NCBI RefSeq assembly: GCF_000350225.1
Contig: NW_005179035.1
Location: 62,001-126,000 of the forward strand
DNA from: Chondrus crispus
Lineage: Eukaryota; Rhodophyta; Florideophyceae; Gigartinales; Gigartinaceae
Reading direction: 5' to 3'
Length of the DNA stretch: 64,000 nt
The notes beneath the pieces are model-generated. The model did no database searches and had not been told where the DNA came from. It saw nothing but the letters and a program-made list of their open reading frames with translations. Positions 33,329-42,810 of this stretch are shown one piece after another. The translations under genes and the position numbers were made by a program. Each line of letters opens with the position of its first letter. Within the stretch, counting starts at the first letter, position 1.

Positions 33329-34377
33329 TGTAGTGCAATACGCACCTGGAAAGGGGGGTGAAAAGAAAGGAAAACATTTGGATATGAAAAGTAGTCCGGG
33401 TTTCGGGGACACACGTGTGAATAATTGCACAGTTTTAATTTTAATTATTTTATTTTATTTAGTTAATTAGTTGGCATTACTTTTGCTGACACTAGATTAG
33501 ATCTAGAATCTAGAGCCGGGAGCTACTGTACTCGCCCCGGCGGGGCTCTATATAACTTAGCCCTTTGACCGAACAAGTCAATAAACCAACCCGAGTTGCC
33601 GGAGTTGAATGTCGCCTTGGTCAAAGTCCGTCTCTATCAAGACGCTCCCTTTTACCTAAGCCTACGGCATCCTCTATCGCTCGGGGTTCCCTTTTCTCTT
33701 TCTTTTATTTCCCTATCCTTTTCTATCTCTAATTCTACCTATTTTTCCCTTATCTTGTGTTGGTGCCATCGGCCTCGGTTGCGACCGAACCGGTGTAGGT
33801 GTTTCGAGCCATCGGGCGACACAGTTGACGTAGCGCTGCTACTGTGACCCATTTTCCGACGGAGACTGTTGCAACGACGTCTCCCTCGAAGGGCTCCGTT
33901 AAATTACGAGCCAGTGTTGGTACCATCGGGGTCGGTTGCGACCGAACCGGTGTAGGTGTTTCGAGCCATCCGGCGGCACGGTTGACGTAGCGTTGCTACT
34001 TTCATTTCATCCCGTCGGGCTGCGTTGCGACGCCCCCGTCGAAGGCCTTGTCGCGTAACAAGGTGTCGAAGAAACTCAACGAGCATTGTCCTTACAACCC
34101 AGTGGAACCGGGGTACCTACGTACGCGCCCCACCCCACAATCGTCGAGCAGATCTCTTTGCAAGTCTCTACCACACCGATCCCGGGCCGGGCTATTTCTC
34201 TGTGCCCCCCCCATCAGGGATCCGAGCTACAACGAGTCGCAAGCTCGTTTAAACGGAGAAGAGAGAGTCGGACACTCCGTAGCGCTGTGCCATCGGCAGT
34301 TCTTCTTTTTGTTGCTGTTGTTGTTTCTGCTGGACCATCGGACCGTGGTCTCTGCCCGACAGGCGCATTGCACTACA
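33329..34377 (+). repeat. Right LTR of element B
   Basis: 1049 bp with the same TGTAGTGCAAT and ATTGCACTACA ends. From the ACCCGAGTTGCCGG segment on it nearly equals the left LTR, but the first about 230 bp (U3) are clearly diverged and contain an extra ACACACGTGTG stretch. The 157-bp internal duplication is present here too. TATATAA at 33549-33555. Confidence 0.88.
33549..33555 (+). promoter_or_regulatory. TATA box in right LTR of B
   Basis: TATATAA within GGGGCTCTATATAACTTAGC, at the position matching the left LTR TATA. In the right LTR it could drive flanking element A sequence. Confidence 0.5.
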
Positions 34378-36447
34378 AAATCACCACCACTGACGTTCGT
34401 GGTGAGTGAACCGATAACGGCTTCGACAGGGTAACGTCAAGAGCCCTTCGTGCTCGGAAGCCGCGCAAAAATCCCCGTCGTCGATAAGGCCTACGTCGGG
34501 GCGACCTTCACAGCCCTGAGACAGAGGGCCCCCACGACAACACGAATGCTGTTGCTCGTCAAGAATGACCGGGCCGAGCGCGGCGCAGCATGACCTGCAA
34601 CCTGCGAGCTCGTCTTGGACCGTCTTCTGCAGCGTGTGCGTCGGTACGTGCCCGCCGCCGGTCACCGCACGTGTCGGGAAGTGCTCGCGCAGCACCGCCA
34701 ATGGAGAGGCACCGGAGGCCGCCCTGGGAATGACATGGCAAAGAGGAAGGGAATTGTACCCATGTCGAGGTGTGGAGTGTCGAAGGGTAAAGAAAAGGGG
34801 GGCGCAGTCTAGCAAGGAAGCGGTATCACAAAGGGAAGCCGGTCTGCGTTGCCGACTCTCTGCCTTCCCTCGAGTCACTTTCCGCTCGCGTCGTAAGGAA
34901 GCCTGTCGATGCACGGAGTGGCCGTCGGCCAGGTCCCTCGAGATGCAATCACCGCCACCGCGGAAGATGACGATCTGGAGGCCGACACCGTACGTCTTCC
35001 CGCCACCGTCGGGTCCGTTGCACCCAGTTGGACCCTTTACGATACCAACACGCGGAGAGCGGGACCCGAACTCAGACGACAATTGTGGAGAGAAAGGGGA
35101 GGTAGGCAGGTTGACCGCCCGCGAGTGGTACGCGTATTACGGACCATCCACACCCCGGTCGCGCCGTGAGATGCGGAGTGTAGAAGAAAGAAAAGAAAAA
35201 GCGGCAAACTGGCGCGGACACGCAGCGGCGTATCCCACCGCGTCGGCTGCCAGCTACGAGCAAGACGTGGCCCGGGCCGCGCGCGCGTGGCTCGTGCATG
35301 CGCCATCGTTACCGCGGGCGTCGTGCCAAACTTCAAGGCGTGGAACGAGCGCCACCCCGATGGCGGTGACGGCCTTGCAACAACCACCCCACCATACGCG
35401 GAAGAATTAGTCAAGACAAGCAGAGGGGTCGAACGGAATCCCAATCACAGGGAGTAGGGACGCGCCGCGGAGCAGGAGCACGTCGTCAAACGTCGTCTGC
35501 GCGGCACCGGCAGAGGCGAGGGCGTGAAGATGCTCCTCTCTTCTCTAAACAGCGACGGGGACGACGACGGGAAAACACGACTTCTCACGACAGCTCCGCC
35601 GCTCGTTCGCATCGAGAAATACGCCGGATCTCGGTCAAGGGGTAATTCTTGAACGGCATCCCTATCGCAAAAGGGGGTCACACTATCTGTCACCGGACCC
35701 TTAGGTACAACACCCGACTACAGTGTTGAGCGTCGCACGCGACTCGCGCTTCCCTCGTCTATTTTTTGAGGACACTCCCGGCGGGAGGAGCACGACACCC
35801 TCCTCCTCCTCTTTTTCTATTGTCGCGTTAACGTCGGTGCACGCCCCTCGTGTCCCTCCGAACGCGATACGCCCGCGCGCTCTGCATGCAGGCAACCCCC
35901 GACGCGAACGAATTGGAAGAGCCGAAGGAGTGACCCCCGTCGCCGCGCGTGCAGCACGAATTGCATGAAACGGACAGCGCACGCCAGAGCTTCGACAAAG
36001 AAAAACAAAGCGGAACGGATGACGCAGTCGAAGATAGCGCGACCCCACGGCTCGGGCGTATGCCAGGAGGTCGCTCGCGGAAGGACACCCGTGGAAAGCG
36101 GCATGAGAAGGGACCAAGGGCAGTAAGGTCCCGGGATCCCTTTATTCGAAGGAGCACTCGCTACAGCTAACACTCGCGGCGAACCAGGACAAAAGCGAGC
36201 TCAGTGGCTCGCGTCGTTCGAGGGCACTCGGGACCCGGTTCGTAATACCGCGAAGGACAGTAGCCAGGGTAAGAGGGGGCCTCCGCCGTCACCTCTGCGA
36301 CGCTGGGCATCGCCAGGACGTCGTGGCCGTCGACATGTTCTGCTGTGTCAGGAGGGCTGTAAGCTCGCGGCTGGGAATTAGCTGCCTCGTAGTCAGCGTA
36401 CGGATCACGGAGGGCGGGAGTCGCCGAAGCGCGGGGAGCGGCGTGAT
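34378..36447 (+). other. Element A 3' module after nested B, no supported gene
   Basis: Overlapping frames occur on both strands (largest 34565-35410 plus, 281 codons) without domains or homology to other parts of the window. It begins with a short inverted repeat (TCACCAC and GTGGTGA at 34381-34405). Assigned to A because A's 3' LTR lies further on. Confidence 0.45.
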
Positions 36448-38244
36448 TTACCGGCAGACAAACCGGCAGGGGTGCCCGCAAAATATCGCGCTCGCGCCGG
36501 TAGCGCCCTCGATCGCGCGAACGCGCTCGTACGCCGTGCGCATAGACGACAGCCCGTGTTGTAAGCGCTGTAGTTCCATCGTCCGTGCCCCAGGGTCGTC
36601 ACGAAGCCCTGGCAGCTCGTCACTCCGAGCAAGAAACCACGACCCGGGAGTACGAATAAGACCGCATACAGTCCAAGAGCGCTGCAGAACTGCACCTAGA
36701 GCATGCCGCAACTCGGGAATGGATGCCAGTTCCTCTGGAGGAAGCACGAGGGCCCGCAAGGAGCGGGTATAGGCGGGGCCCTCCCCCGCCTCGCCGAGGG
36801 GAGGGACGGGAAGGACGTCCTGTACACAGCTAATACCTCCCTCGAGGCGGGGGCTGTCTGCTGTCGGTGCCGTGCAGGGAGGACGTGGTGCAGAGCCAAC
36901 GGAGTCAGGACCAACAGCGTCCAGGTCGCGATAGCGTTTCCGCCGACCGCGCTGGCTCTCCGAACGGACGCCTCCTCTCTTTCCCGTGCCGCCACCCACT
37001 GGGGTGACGGGGACAGGACGCGCCACGAAGGCGTCCGACAGAGCATCATACGCGAGGAAAGGACACCTGACCCCCGTGGTGTAGTCGATCCACGAGCGGT
37101 GGTTTTGCGAACTCACCTCCCCCGCCCGTTTCATGAGACCAATAACGTGATTGAACGCCCACGGTACGTGAGCGGATTCGTGTTCCGAAAGACGAAGCGC
37201 AACGCGGGGCATGCCCGTTGCGACGCGCTCCACAAATGAGATAGTGGGACTCGGTTGTAAGAAAACCCGCTTATTCATGTGCACTTCGGCCATGAAAGCG
37301 CAGCACAAAGACCACGCCCACTCTCGCTCGTAATTGTACGTCAGGAGAAAGTGGGCGGGGTGCTGCGAGTTGGCACAAGCCAGACCGAAATGCTTCAGAA
37401 TTGGGGGTAGAAGGGGATGAATCCCCAGCGAGGGGAAACTCTCCCGCACGGCTACAAGAAGAGACGGGAAATCCGCAGTGGACAAACCGGACGCGAAGGC
37501 GACCGACGGGGTAACTCTACCATCCAGCTCGCCCTCCCCTCTGCACGCGGACCAATCGTAATGCGCAAAGGAGACGGAATGTAAGTGCATTAGAGAGCAC
37601 GACGACTTCTGCAGAGCTACTCGGGCCTTCGTAAATACGTAAGCACGAGGGGACACGTATAGTCCGGCTACCTCGGACAACACAAACCGTCGGGGGTAAA
37701 CTTGTCCCGAGCCAGAGAGGAGTGATCCCATGCTGCCAAGGTAGGTTACCTCCGCAATACTGTACGCAAACGTGCGGTCCCTAGGTAACTCGTCGGGTAC
37801 CTGGTATCCGGAACCCCAACCTTTGGCCATCAAACGGTGAAGCGACGAAGACGCCTCTTCCGCTCCACCCGCCTCGTAAATCTTAAAAATGTGGGCGAGA
37901 TCGGGGCGGAGCCATCTGCAGGAGGTCAACTCCTCTACGGTCACATTCGAGCGACCACGGATTCGCCAGGGATAGCGCAGCTCACGGATAGGGAGCTGCG
38001 CAGCATCCGGCGAGGGCTCCCCCAACCACCGAGTAGTGGAGGGTAACTCCCCATCTCCTTCGACAGGAGGGGGGTTGGAAGCAAGAGGCTGATGGTTTGG
38101 AAGCGCGCCGGGAGAGGTAGTGTTCGTGGCCTCTGGACGGTCGACAGGCCGGACCTCGACCGGCGGAGGGGAGGTAGTCGCTGAACGGAACGACAATACC
38201 GGCTGGGGCGGCCCCTCCGTGGGGGCCACCAGCTCTACAGACAC
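36448..38244 (-). CDS. Long antisense ORF in 3' module of A, unknown protein
   Basis: A 598-codon minus-strand frame, ATG at 38244, stop at 36448, opposite in direction to gag-pol. About 100 N-terminal residues are Pro/Ser/Thr-rich. Residues about 100-390 look globular (ELRYPWRIRGRSNVTVEEL, GWGSGYQVPDELPRDRTF, HSVSFAHYDW, FPSLLVAVRESFPSLG, EREWAWSLCCAFMAEVH). A basic KRGGVRSESQRGRRKRYR stretch, a possible nuclear localisation signal, follows, then a Pro/Gly linker and a last helical region. No envelope features (signal peptide, transmembrane helix) and no known family. Such length without a stop argues for selection on the protein. Its central part shares the YDW region with the antisense ORF of B. 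Neighbours: A pol upstream on the other strand, palindrome array and 3' LTR downstream. Confidence 0.6.
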   Translation of the reverse strand: MSVELVAPTEGPPQPVLSFRSATTSPPPVEVRPVDRPEATNTTSPGALPNHQPLASNPPPVEGDGELPSTTRWLGEPSPDAAQLPIRELRYPWRIRGRSNVTVEELTSCRWLRPDLAHIFKIYEAGGAEEASSSLHRLMAKGWGSGYQVPDELPRDRTFAYSIAEVTYLGSMGSLLSGSGQVYPRRFVLSEVAGLYVSPRAYVFTKARVALQKSSCSLMHLHSVSFAHYDWSACRGEGELDGRVTPSVAFASGLSTADFPSLLVAVRESFPSLGIHPLLPPILKHFGLACANSQHPAHFLLTYNYEREWAWSLCCAFMAEVHMNKRVFLQPSPTISFVERVATGMPRVALRLSEHESAHVPWAFNHVIGLMKRAGEVSSQNHRSWIDYTTGVRCPFLAYDALSDAFVARPVPVTPVGGGTGKRGGVRSESQRGRRKRYRDLDAVGPDSVGSAPRPPCTAPTADSPRLEGGISCVQDVLPVPPLGEAGEGPAYTRSLRALVLPPEELASIPELRHALGAVLQRSWTVCGLIRTPGSWFLARSDELPGLRDDPGARTMELQRLQHGLSSMRTAYERVRAIEGATGASAIFCGHPCRFVCR

Positions 38245-39197
38245 GGTAGTCGAACGAGAGCGACACTTTTTGAACGCCCGCGGTAGCGGCGGGGCCGCCC
38301 TCGTTAAGTCGACATCTGCCTCACGCTGTCACGACGATGCGCCGGAAGGGGGACCCCCATTCGGCGAAAGAACACCCGCCGAGGCGGGTAGAGCGCCGTC
38401 CCGACCGCGCGACCGAGGCGGGGTAGAGGTCGGGTCTGCCATGCCGGAGATGATCAGCGGAAGCTCTCAAGAGTGGAATGAGGCACTGAGCGCTGGGGGA
38501 ACGGTTGCACACGGTAGGCACTAAGCTGGTTTAGAGACCAAGAGGGGGTGGCGGAGTGGCCAGGGACTATTTGAGTCATCTGAGACGCCACTCTGGACAA
38601 CACGCGCCAAGTGCACAGAAGCTACCGCGTGTCTTCCAGCACGCATACCGCGCGCCGACCGCGGCCACGTATCGTGGCATACAGTAAGGGCATACAGTCC
38701 ATCAGCGCCCGCGTGTACAGTGTCCTGCAGAGTGCATGCCGGGCACCAACGCGCACCGCGTATGCACTCCGCCTGCCCCTGCGCCGTATCATACTCAATA
38801 CGCCGTCAGACCGGCTCGCACGTCGGACACACGGAGTCGCCGCACGCGTACGGGTGGCGTATGAGGCGGAACAACAATTGCTGCCCTCTCGCGGATGGGC
38901 AATGCGAGAGTATCCGGAGTTCGAGGAGCGCAGAAGACAGCGTGCTTCACCTCACCGTCGTCTTGGTCGGGGTGGGCTACCACGCCACGAGCGCTGCTTT
39001 GATCACAATCGCACGGGCTCGTCATTTTCATACCTTGTTGAGGAAACTGCACGTCAGGCGTTGGCAAAAAAATGGCCATGCTGTCAGGTTATAGGGCGAA
39101 GGCGGCTTAGTTTCCGACAACTACGCCACTATCGCATGTAGCGGAGGGGCGCGCGCGGACTTTTCCACCGCAGCGCAGCGCAGAGGTCGCGCGCCGC
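38245..39197. other. Element A 3' module between antisense ORF and palindrome array
   Basis: Possible promoter and leader region for the antisense ORF. Short frames only; no clear TATA box on the minus strand was found. Confidence 0.35.
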
Positions 39198-39680
39198 GCC
39201 CTCGCCATCGGTGGCGAGGGCCGGCAAAGATAAGGACCGTCGTCGCGCGTCGTCGCGCGCCGCGCCCTGGCCATCAGTGGCGAGGGCCGGCAAAGACAAG
39301 GACCGTCGTCACGCGTCGTCGCGCGCCGCGCCGTCGCCATGGGTGGCGAGGGCTGACAAGGATAAGGATCGTCGCACCCTCGACCCGATGGCGAGAGGAA
39401 CACAAGGTCTAGGAGGAATCTCCGCACGCGTTGCCCTCGCCCCGATGGCGAGGGTCGCGCAAAGGATAAGAGAAGAGTCCGCGTCCTCACCACCGCAAGG
39501 CGAGGGGGCGGACTGAAGGAGACGAACGCCGTGCGCATCCGCCCTCGCCACCGAAGGCGAGGGGCGCGCATAAAGAAAGACGGACGCCGCGCTTGCGTGC
39601 CCTCGCTCCCAAAGGCGAGGGGCGCACAGAACAGAACGTGCGTCCAGCGCGTCCGTGCCCTCGCCTCCGAAGGCAAGGGA
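39198..39680. repeat. Array of nine GC-rich palindromes with regular spacing
   Basis: Each unit is a hairpin of consensus arms GCCCTCGCC and GGCGAGGGC around 5-6 variable bases. Starts near 39198, 39264, 39330, 39376, 39433, 39484, 39541, 39599 and 39657, so spacing is 66, 66, 46, 57, 51, 57, 58 and 58. The first three units also share their spacers (a 66-bp tandem repeat); the others keep only the hairpin. Several arm changes are partly compensated or leave the stem weakened (unit 2 GCCCTGGCC, unit 9 GGCAAGGG). It is not a CRISPR array: spacers are partly related and this is inside a retrotransposon. Long minus-strand frames here are by-products of the repeats. Confidence 0.8.
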
Positions 39681-40291
39681 CGGGCGAAGGATAAGAGAGG
39701 CGACCCCGCCAGTCCGCTCCCTGCAGAAGCACACCCCTGCACGGTGATGAAGGGCGTGCGACGAAGCGCGGTGAAGGTGAGAGGACCTGACGCCCCCACA
39801 GCGTGCGATGGCGAGGAGAAAAGGGGCCTGGAAGATCATAATACCCTCCACCGCCGCCGCGCTACATTCGACAGCGCATGCCGTCGCCCCGTGATAAAGA
39901 TCAAAACGAAGGAGCTCGGGAGGCGGGCTGACCGCCCACGAATAGGCACTGCGCGCCGCCTCTCTCGCCACCGCGCAAGAGCAACACGGCCGAGGGCCCG
40001 GTTCGTGGGGTAGACGTGTGGGACAGGAGAGACGTGAGCGCAAGGGCGCCGCAGAAAGGGACGCGAACAGGAGTCGTGAAAAGAAAGGACCGGGAAGGCC
40101 TGGCGAGCAATACGCTGACGCAAGGGCGATGGGCCGTGAAAGTTGAAGTGCTGCAGAGAGAGCTACGACCGCAGCTCACTGAAAACGGAAAGCAGAAGGC
40201 ACCGAGCACGGACGGACAGGGGATCACGAGGGCGGTAATGATGGCTGTCGCTCGGCTGCGAGGAGGTCACGGACAGTTCTACAAAGACCTG
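39681..40291. other. Distal part of element A 3' module
   Basis: No supported gene. The plus-strand frame 40016-40330 runs through the hairpin plus PPT and stops in the LTR, so it is probably fortuitous. Confidence 0.4.
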
Positions 40292-40324
40292 TGGACGCGG
40301 ACGTCCACACTTGAGAGGGGGGCC
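40292..40324 (+). promoter_or_regulatory. Hairpin plus 3' polypurine tract of element A (second copy)
   Basis: Arms TGGACG and CGTCCA around CGGA, then GAGAGGGGGG (40313-40322), one base before the LTR start at 40326. Near-copy of 19791-19823 with compensatory arm changes. This copy is placed to prime plus-strand synthesis. Confidence 0.75.
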
Positions 40325-40325
40325 A

Positions 40326-40934
40326 TGTAGCATATGCCCCTCCCGGAATTAGACTTAGATTAGATTTGTAACTGTAGAGCCCGAGCTCTACAGTACCTCA
40401 GTGCGCGCGCACACGTGTACCCCACGTGTACGGGGGCGCGCGCACACACGTGTACTACATGTGTGCTGCCAGCCCCGACGGCTGACAGCACTACAGTGCA
40501 GGCCGACCTGCACTACTGTAATGTTATAATAGGTGACTCTGTACATTAAATATGAGCGGACCGCCGGCGGGGGAAGACGACAAGCACGGACTTGTCAAGG
40601 ATCCTCCACCTTGGTCCGCCCGCTTACTTTGAGGTACTCCCTTTAGTTACCTTAGAGTAGCACCGCGCGCGGGTGGAGGACGCACGCTACACGCCCACGA
40701 GCCGGCTCCGCCTCCGCCCGTTGGTACTGGATCGTCACCCAGTACCGCTCCGGGGCGTCGAGGCGTCGAACCGCTCACGCGTGCGCACGTCCTCCCCGAT
40801 CCCGCTCTACCACTGCTACCTCGAGCCCGTGCTCGGTACCGTGGGTGGGCCGTGCTTCTATCTTCCCGCCGATCGGGGTCTTTCCGAACTGTCAGTACTC
40901 ACCCCCCCTCGTCGTTGGGGGTGATTATACTACA
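40326..40934 (+). repeat. 3' LTR of element A
   Basis: 609 bp, TGTAGCATAT to TATACTACA, differing from the left LTR at about ten sites. The hairpins are kept; the first lies at 40371-40394. Confidence 0.9.
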
Positions 40935-40939
40935 AGGGG
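40935..40939 (+). repeat. Target-site duplication of element A (right copy, AGGGG)
   Basis: Matches 11899-11903. Confidence 0.85.
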
Positions 40940-41994
40940 CACTATTCCCTGCGGGGGTTGTGACAAGCCGCCCGGAGGCGCTCCCGAAGACAACCGTTTG
41001 GGACGACATCGCGAGACGGGTAAACGTATATCAAGGTCCTCTCAACGAAAAAAGGGCCGAAAGGAAGAGAGGAAAGTCAAGCCCGGGACCCACCGGTGGG
41101 AAACTGTCCGGCTCGGGTCGACGAAGAATTTCTTCCAACAACGACACCCCCTGCCCTTTATGCCTCTCTCCGAGCCGGCCTTGCTGTCCCGATTTAACGG
41201 AAGACCTACGAGTTCGGTTACTTTCTCACCGAGAACGCAATTCCTTTCGACAGGACATTGCGCGTCTGGTCCGAGAATTAGAAGCGTTGAAAGGTCGCAA
41301 AGATGTCGCTGCACCCGCAAGGAAAGAAGAAAAGCCGAGGCCGGACCACACTGCAGAGGTTTGTCTCATCCCTCGAGACAAGTCCGTGCCGAGACCAAAT
41401 GAACGAAAGCGGTCCATACCCGTCGGAGCGAGAACGGAACTACAACCCCGAGGACGTCCTGCCACACGGCGCTCGAAGCCCCATACGGGACACATTGGCT
41501 CGCCCCCTTCAGGGGGTTGGAGACGAACCCCCAACTGGGAAAAATACGAGCCCACAAAGGGTACCCTTCGTGTGCCTCGAATTCCTCGCGGACGGCAACG
41601 CCCCCACGCCCCCTCGAATTTACAAGCGAGGGGGCGCCACCAAAAGTTGGTCCGTTACGGGCAGGGCTGCTTGACCGCACAGACCGAACTGCAAAGGGAA
41701 CCTAGGAAAGGACAGTCCAAAAAGGTCCTTTTAATAGGGGGTATGCCACGCCAACCGCTGTTCACTCCCAAATTTCCGAGATCGGACAAGCCCAAAAAGG
41801 CGAACAGACCCGGATGGACGTTTAAGAAAACCGGAAAAAGAACACGGCACGAGGCCGGACTCGGAATATTCTTAAGTCCCGAACGGGTGACAGTTTCAAG
41901 GTCGACGGAGCGTTGGAGAAGCGACCGCACCTCTGTCGTTGGCGGTCAACTCATCCCGTACGCGTCGCATTTGCCGAAACGTTACCTGTGAAAG

Positions 41995-42135
41995 GACAGA
42001 AGAAACCCGGAAGGGATTTTATTACAGCTCCCCCAGGGTATGTGTTCCTCCTGGTAGACTGTACCACCCGTCTCCGAAAAATACCGACGTCCTTTTGAAA
42101 AGGATAAGTGGTCGACCCCTGGTGGTGGAAGGCAG
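41995..42135 (+). repeat. Diverged direct repeat, copy 1
   Basis: Shares GGGATTTTATTACAG, then the order GGGTATG, GTACCA, CCGTCTC, CGAAAAA, GATGCCCTTTT-like and GGTGGTRRG-like blocks with 42451-42588, offset about 461 bp. Confidence 0.65.
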
Positions 42136-42450
42136 TCAAGTGTCAAAAAGGGGGGAGGAACCCAAAGGGACGAGCTCGTATAACTGACGATGTCCCGTAA
42201 CGCCCGGGTCGGTCGTCCCAAGGAGAGGGGTAAGGCTTCCGAATTTTTAAAGTGCGATTCGGAACTGTGCAGGAGCCCATATAGGCCCGCCAACCCGCTT
42301 GGGATATACTTGTAAACCCTGTCGGGAAAGCGCGAAAGACTAGGTCAGACGACTCAAAAGAAGGCACGAGACCGGAATTTGAAGGACAGGGTCGGTCATC
42401 CCAGAAAAAGAGGGGACAAGTTCGACATTCCGCCTCCCAAAGTCACGCAT

Positions 42451-42588
42451 AAAAGGAGAGAAGAAATACTTTAGGGATTTTATTACAGTCCCCTTCGGGT
42501 ATGCCGTCTGTACCAACCGTCTCGAAAAAATGGCGATGCCCTTTTCAAAGGACCAGGGGTCAGCCTCCGGTGGTAAGCGTCATCCAAG
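42451..42588 (+). repeat. Diverged direct repeat, copy 2
   Basis: Second copy of the 41995-42135 block, with the same motif order and spacing but many substitutions. Possibly remnants of tandemly duplicated coding or LTR sequence of H. Confidence 0.65.
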
Positions 42589-42715
42589 ACCGAATCGGTC
42601 ACGATTAAAAAAAGAAGAAGAATAACACCGAAGGGACGGAGCCGAGATACCTTCTGATTTACTGTACACCCAAATACTGCAAATAGTGCGGGTGAAAATA
42701 TAGTGCGGGTTCGAA

Positions 42716-42787
42716 ATTAGTGCAGACCGCAGTAAATTGTGTTTCTCGCCTATCGCCGATGGCGCAATTACTGCGGTCCGCACTAAT
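42716..42787. repeat. Near-perfect inverted repeat (hairpin), 22-bp arms
   Basis: The left arm (42716-42738, containing TAGTGCAGACCGCAGTAAAT) and right arm (42766-42787, containing ATTACTGCGGTCCGCACTA) pair with one mismatch and one bulge around a 27-nt loop that has its own short stem (CGCC and GGCG). TAGTGCGGGT also occurs at 42684 and 42701. It may be the edge of a DNA transposon or a MITE. Confidence 0.65.
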
Positions 42788-42810
42788 TGCAAACCATACA
42801 TCTAATAGTG

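Larger units (their letters stand above)
20892..34377 (+). mobile_element. Ty3/gypsy chromovirus B, nested in A
   Basis: LTRs at 20892-21916 and 33329-34377 bracket PBS, gag, pol with chromodomain, a 4.5-kb 3' module with an antisense ORF, and a PPT. The flanks GGGCA (left) and AAAAT (right) do not match, and the two LTRs differ strongly in U3 while almost identical in the remainder, so the ends may come from two related copies joined by recombination. Apart from one TGA in pol the coding region looks intact. Confidence 0.82.
11904..40934 (+). mobile_element. Ty3/gypsy (chromovirus-type) retrotransposon A, with element B nested inside
   Basis: Bounded by two 609-bp LTRs with about ten differences seen by eye, eight of them transitions, and flanked by AGGGG on both sides. 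Internal order: PBS, gag, gag-pol junction stem-loop, protease, RT, RNase H, integrase, chromodomain, a hairpin plus PPT-like tract, then a module without standard retroviral genes (19824-20891 and 34378-40291) that contains an antisense ORF and a palindrome array, then a second hairpin plus PPT and the 3' LTR. Element B occupies 20892-34377. Gag and pol carry stops and frameshifts, so A is not autonomous. Confidence 0.85.
40940..42600 (+). mobile_element. Decayed Ty3/gypsy element H, right part
   Basis: Resumes after the AGGGG duplication. A long plus frame (to 41991) is Lys/Arg/Pro-rich like a gag linker, with a cysteine cluster (CPLCLSPSRPCC near 41140) that may be a ruined knuckle. No protease, RT or integrase was recognised. 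Two diverged direct repeats follow. Assignment to H rests on continuity across the A insertion. Confidence 0.45.

Noticed and set aside
20887..34382. Target-site duplication of B
   Set aside because: Left flank GGGCA and right flank AAAAT do not match at 4, 5 or 6 bases.
39198..39680. CRISPR array
   Set aside because: Palindromic repeats are evenly spaced, but the arms are too short, the first spacers are copies of each other, the host is eukaryotic and no cas gene is near.
39107..40043. Minus-strand ORFs of 230 and 244 codons
   Set aside because: They consist of translations of the palindrome repeats (recurring RPSPSGRG-like units in different frames) and have no domain.
28800..40291. Envelope-like gene in the 3' modules of A or B
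   Set aside because: No signal peptide, transmembrane helix or fusion-type features in any sense frame, and the long ORFs are antisense.
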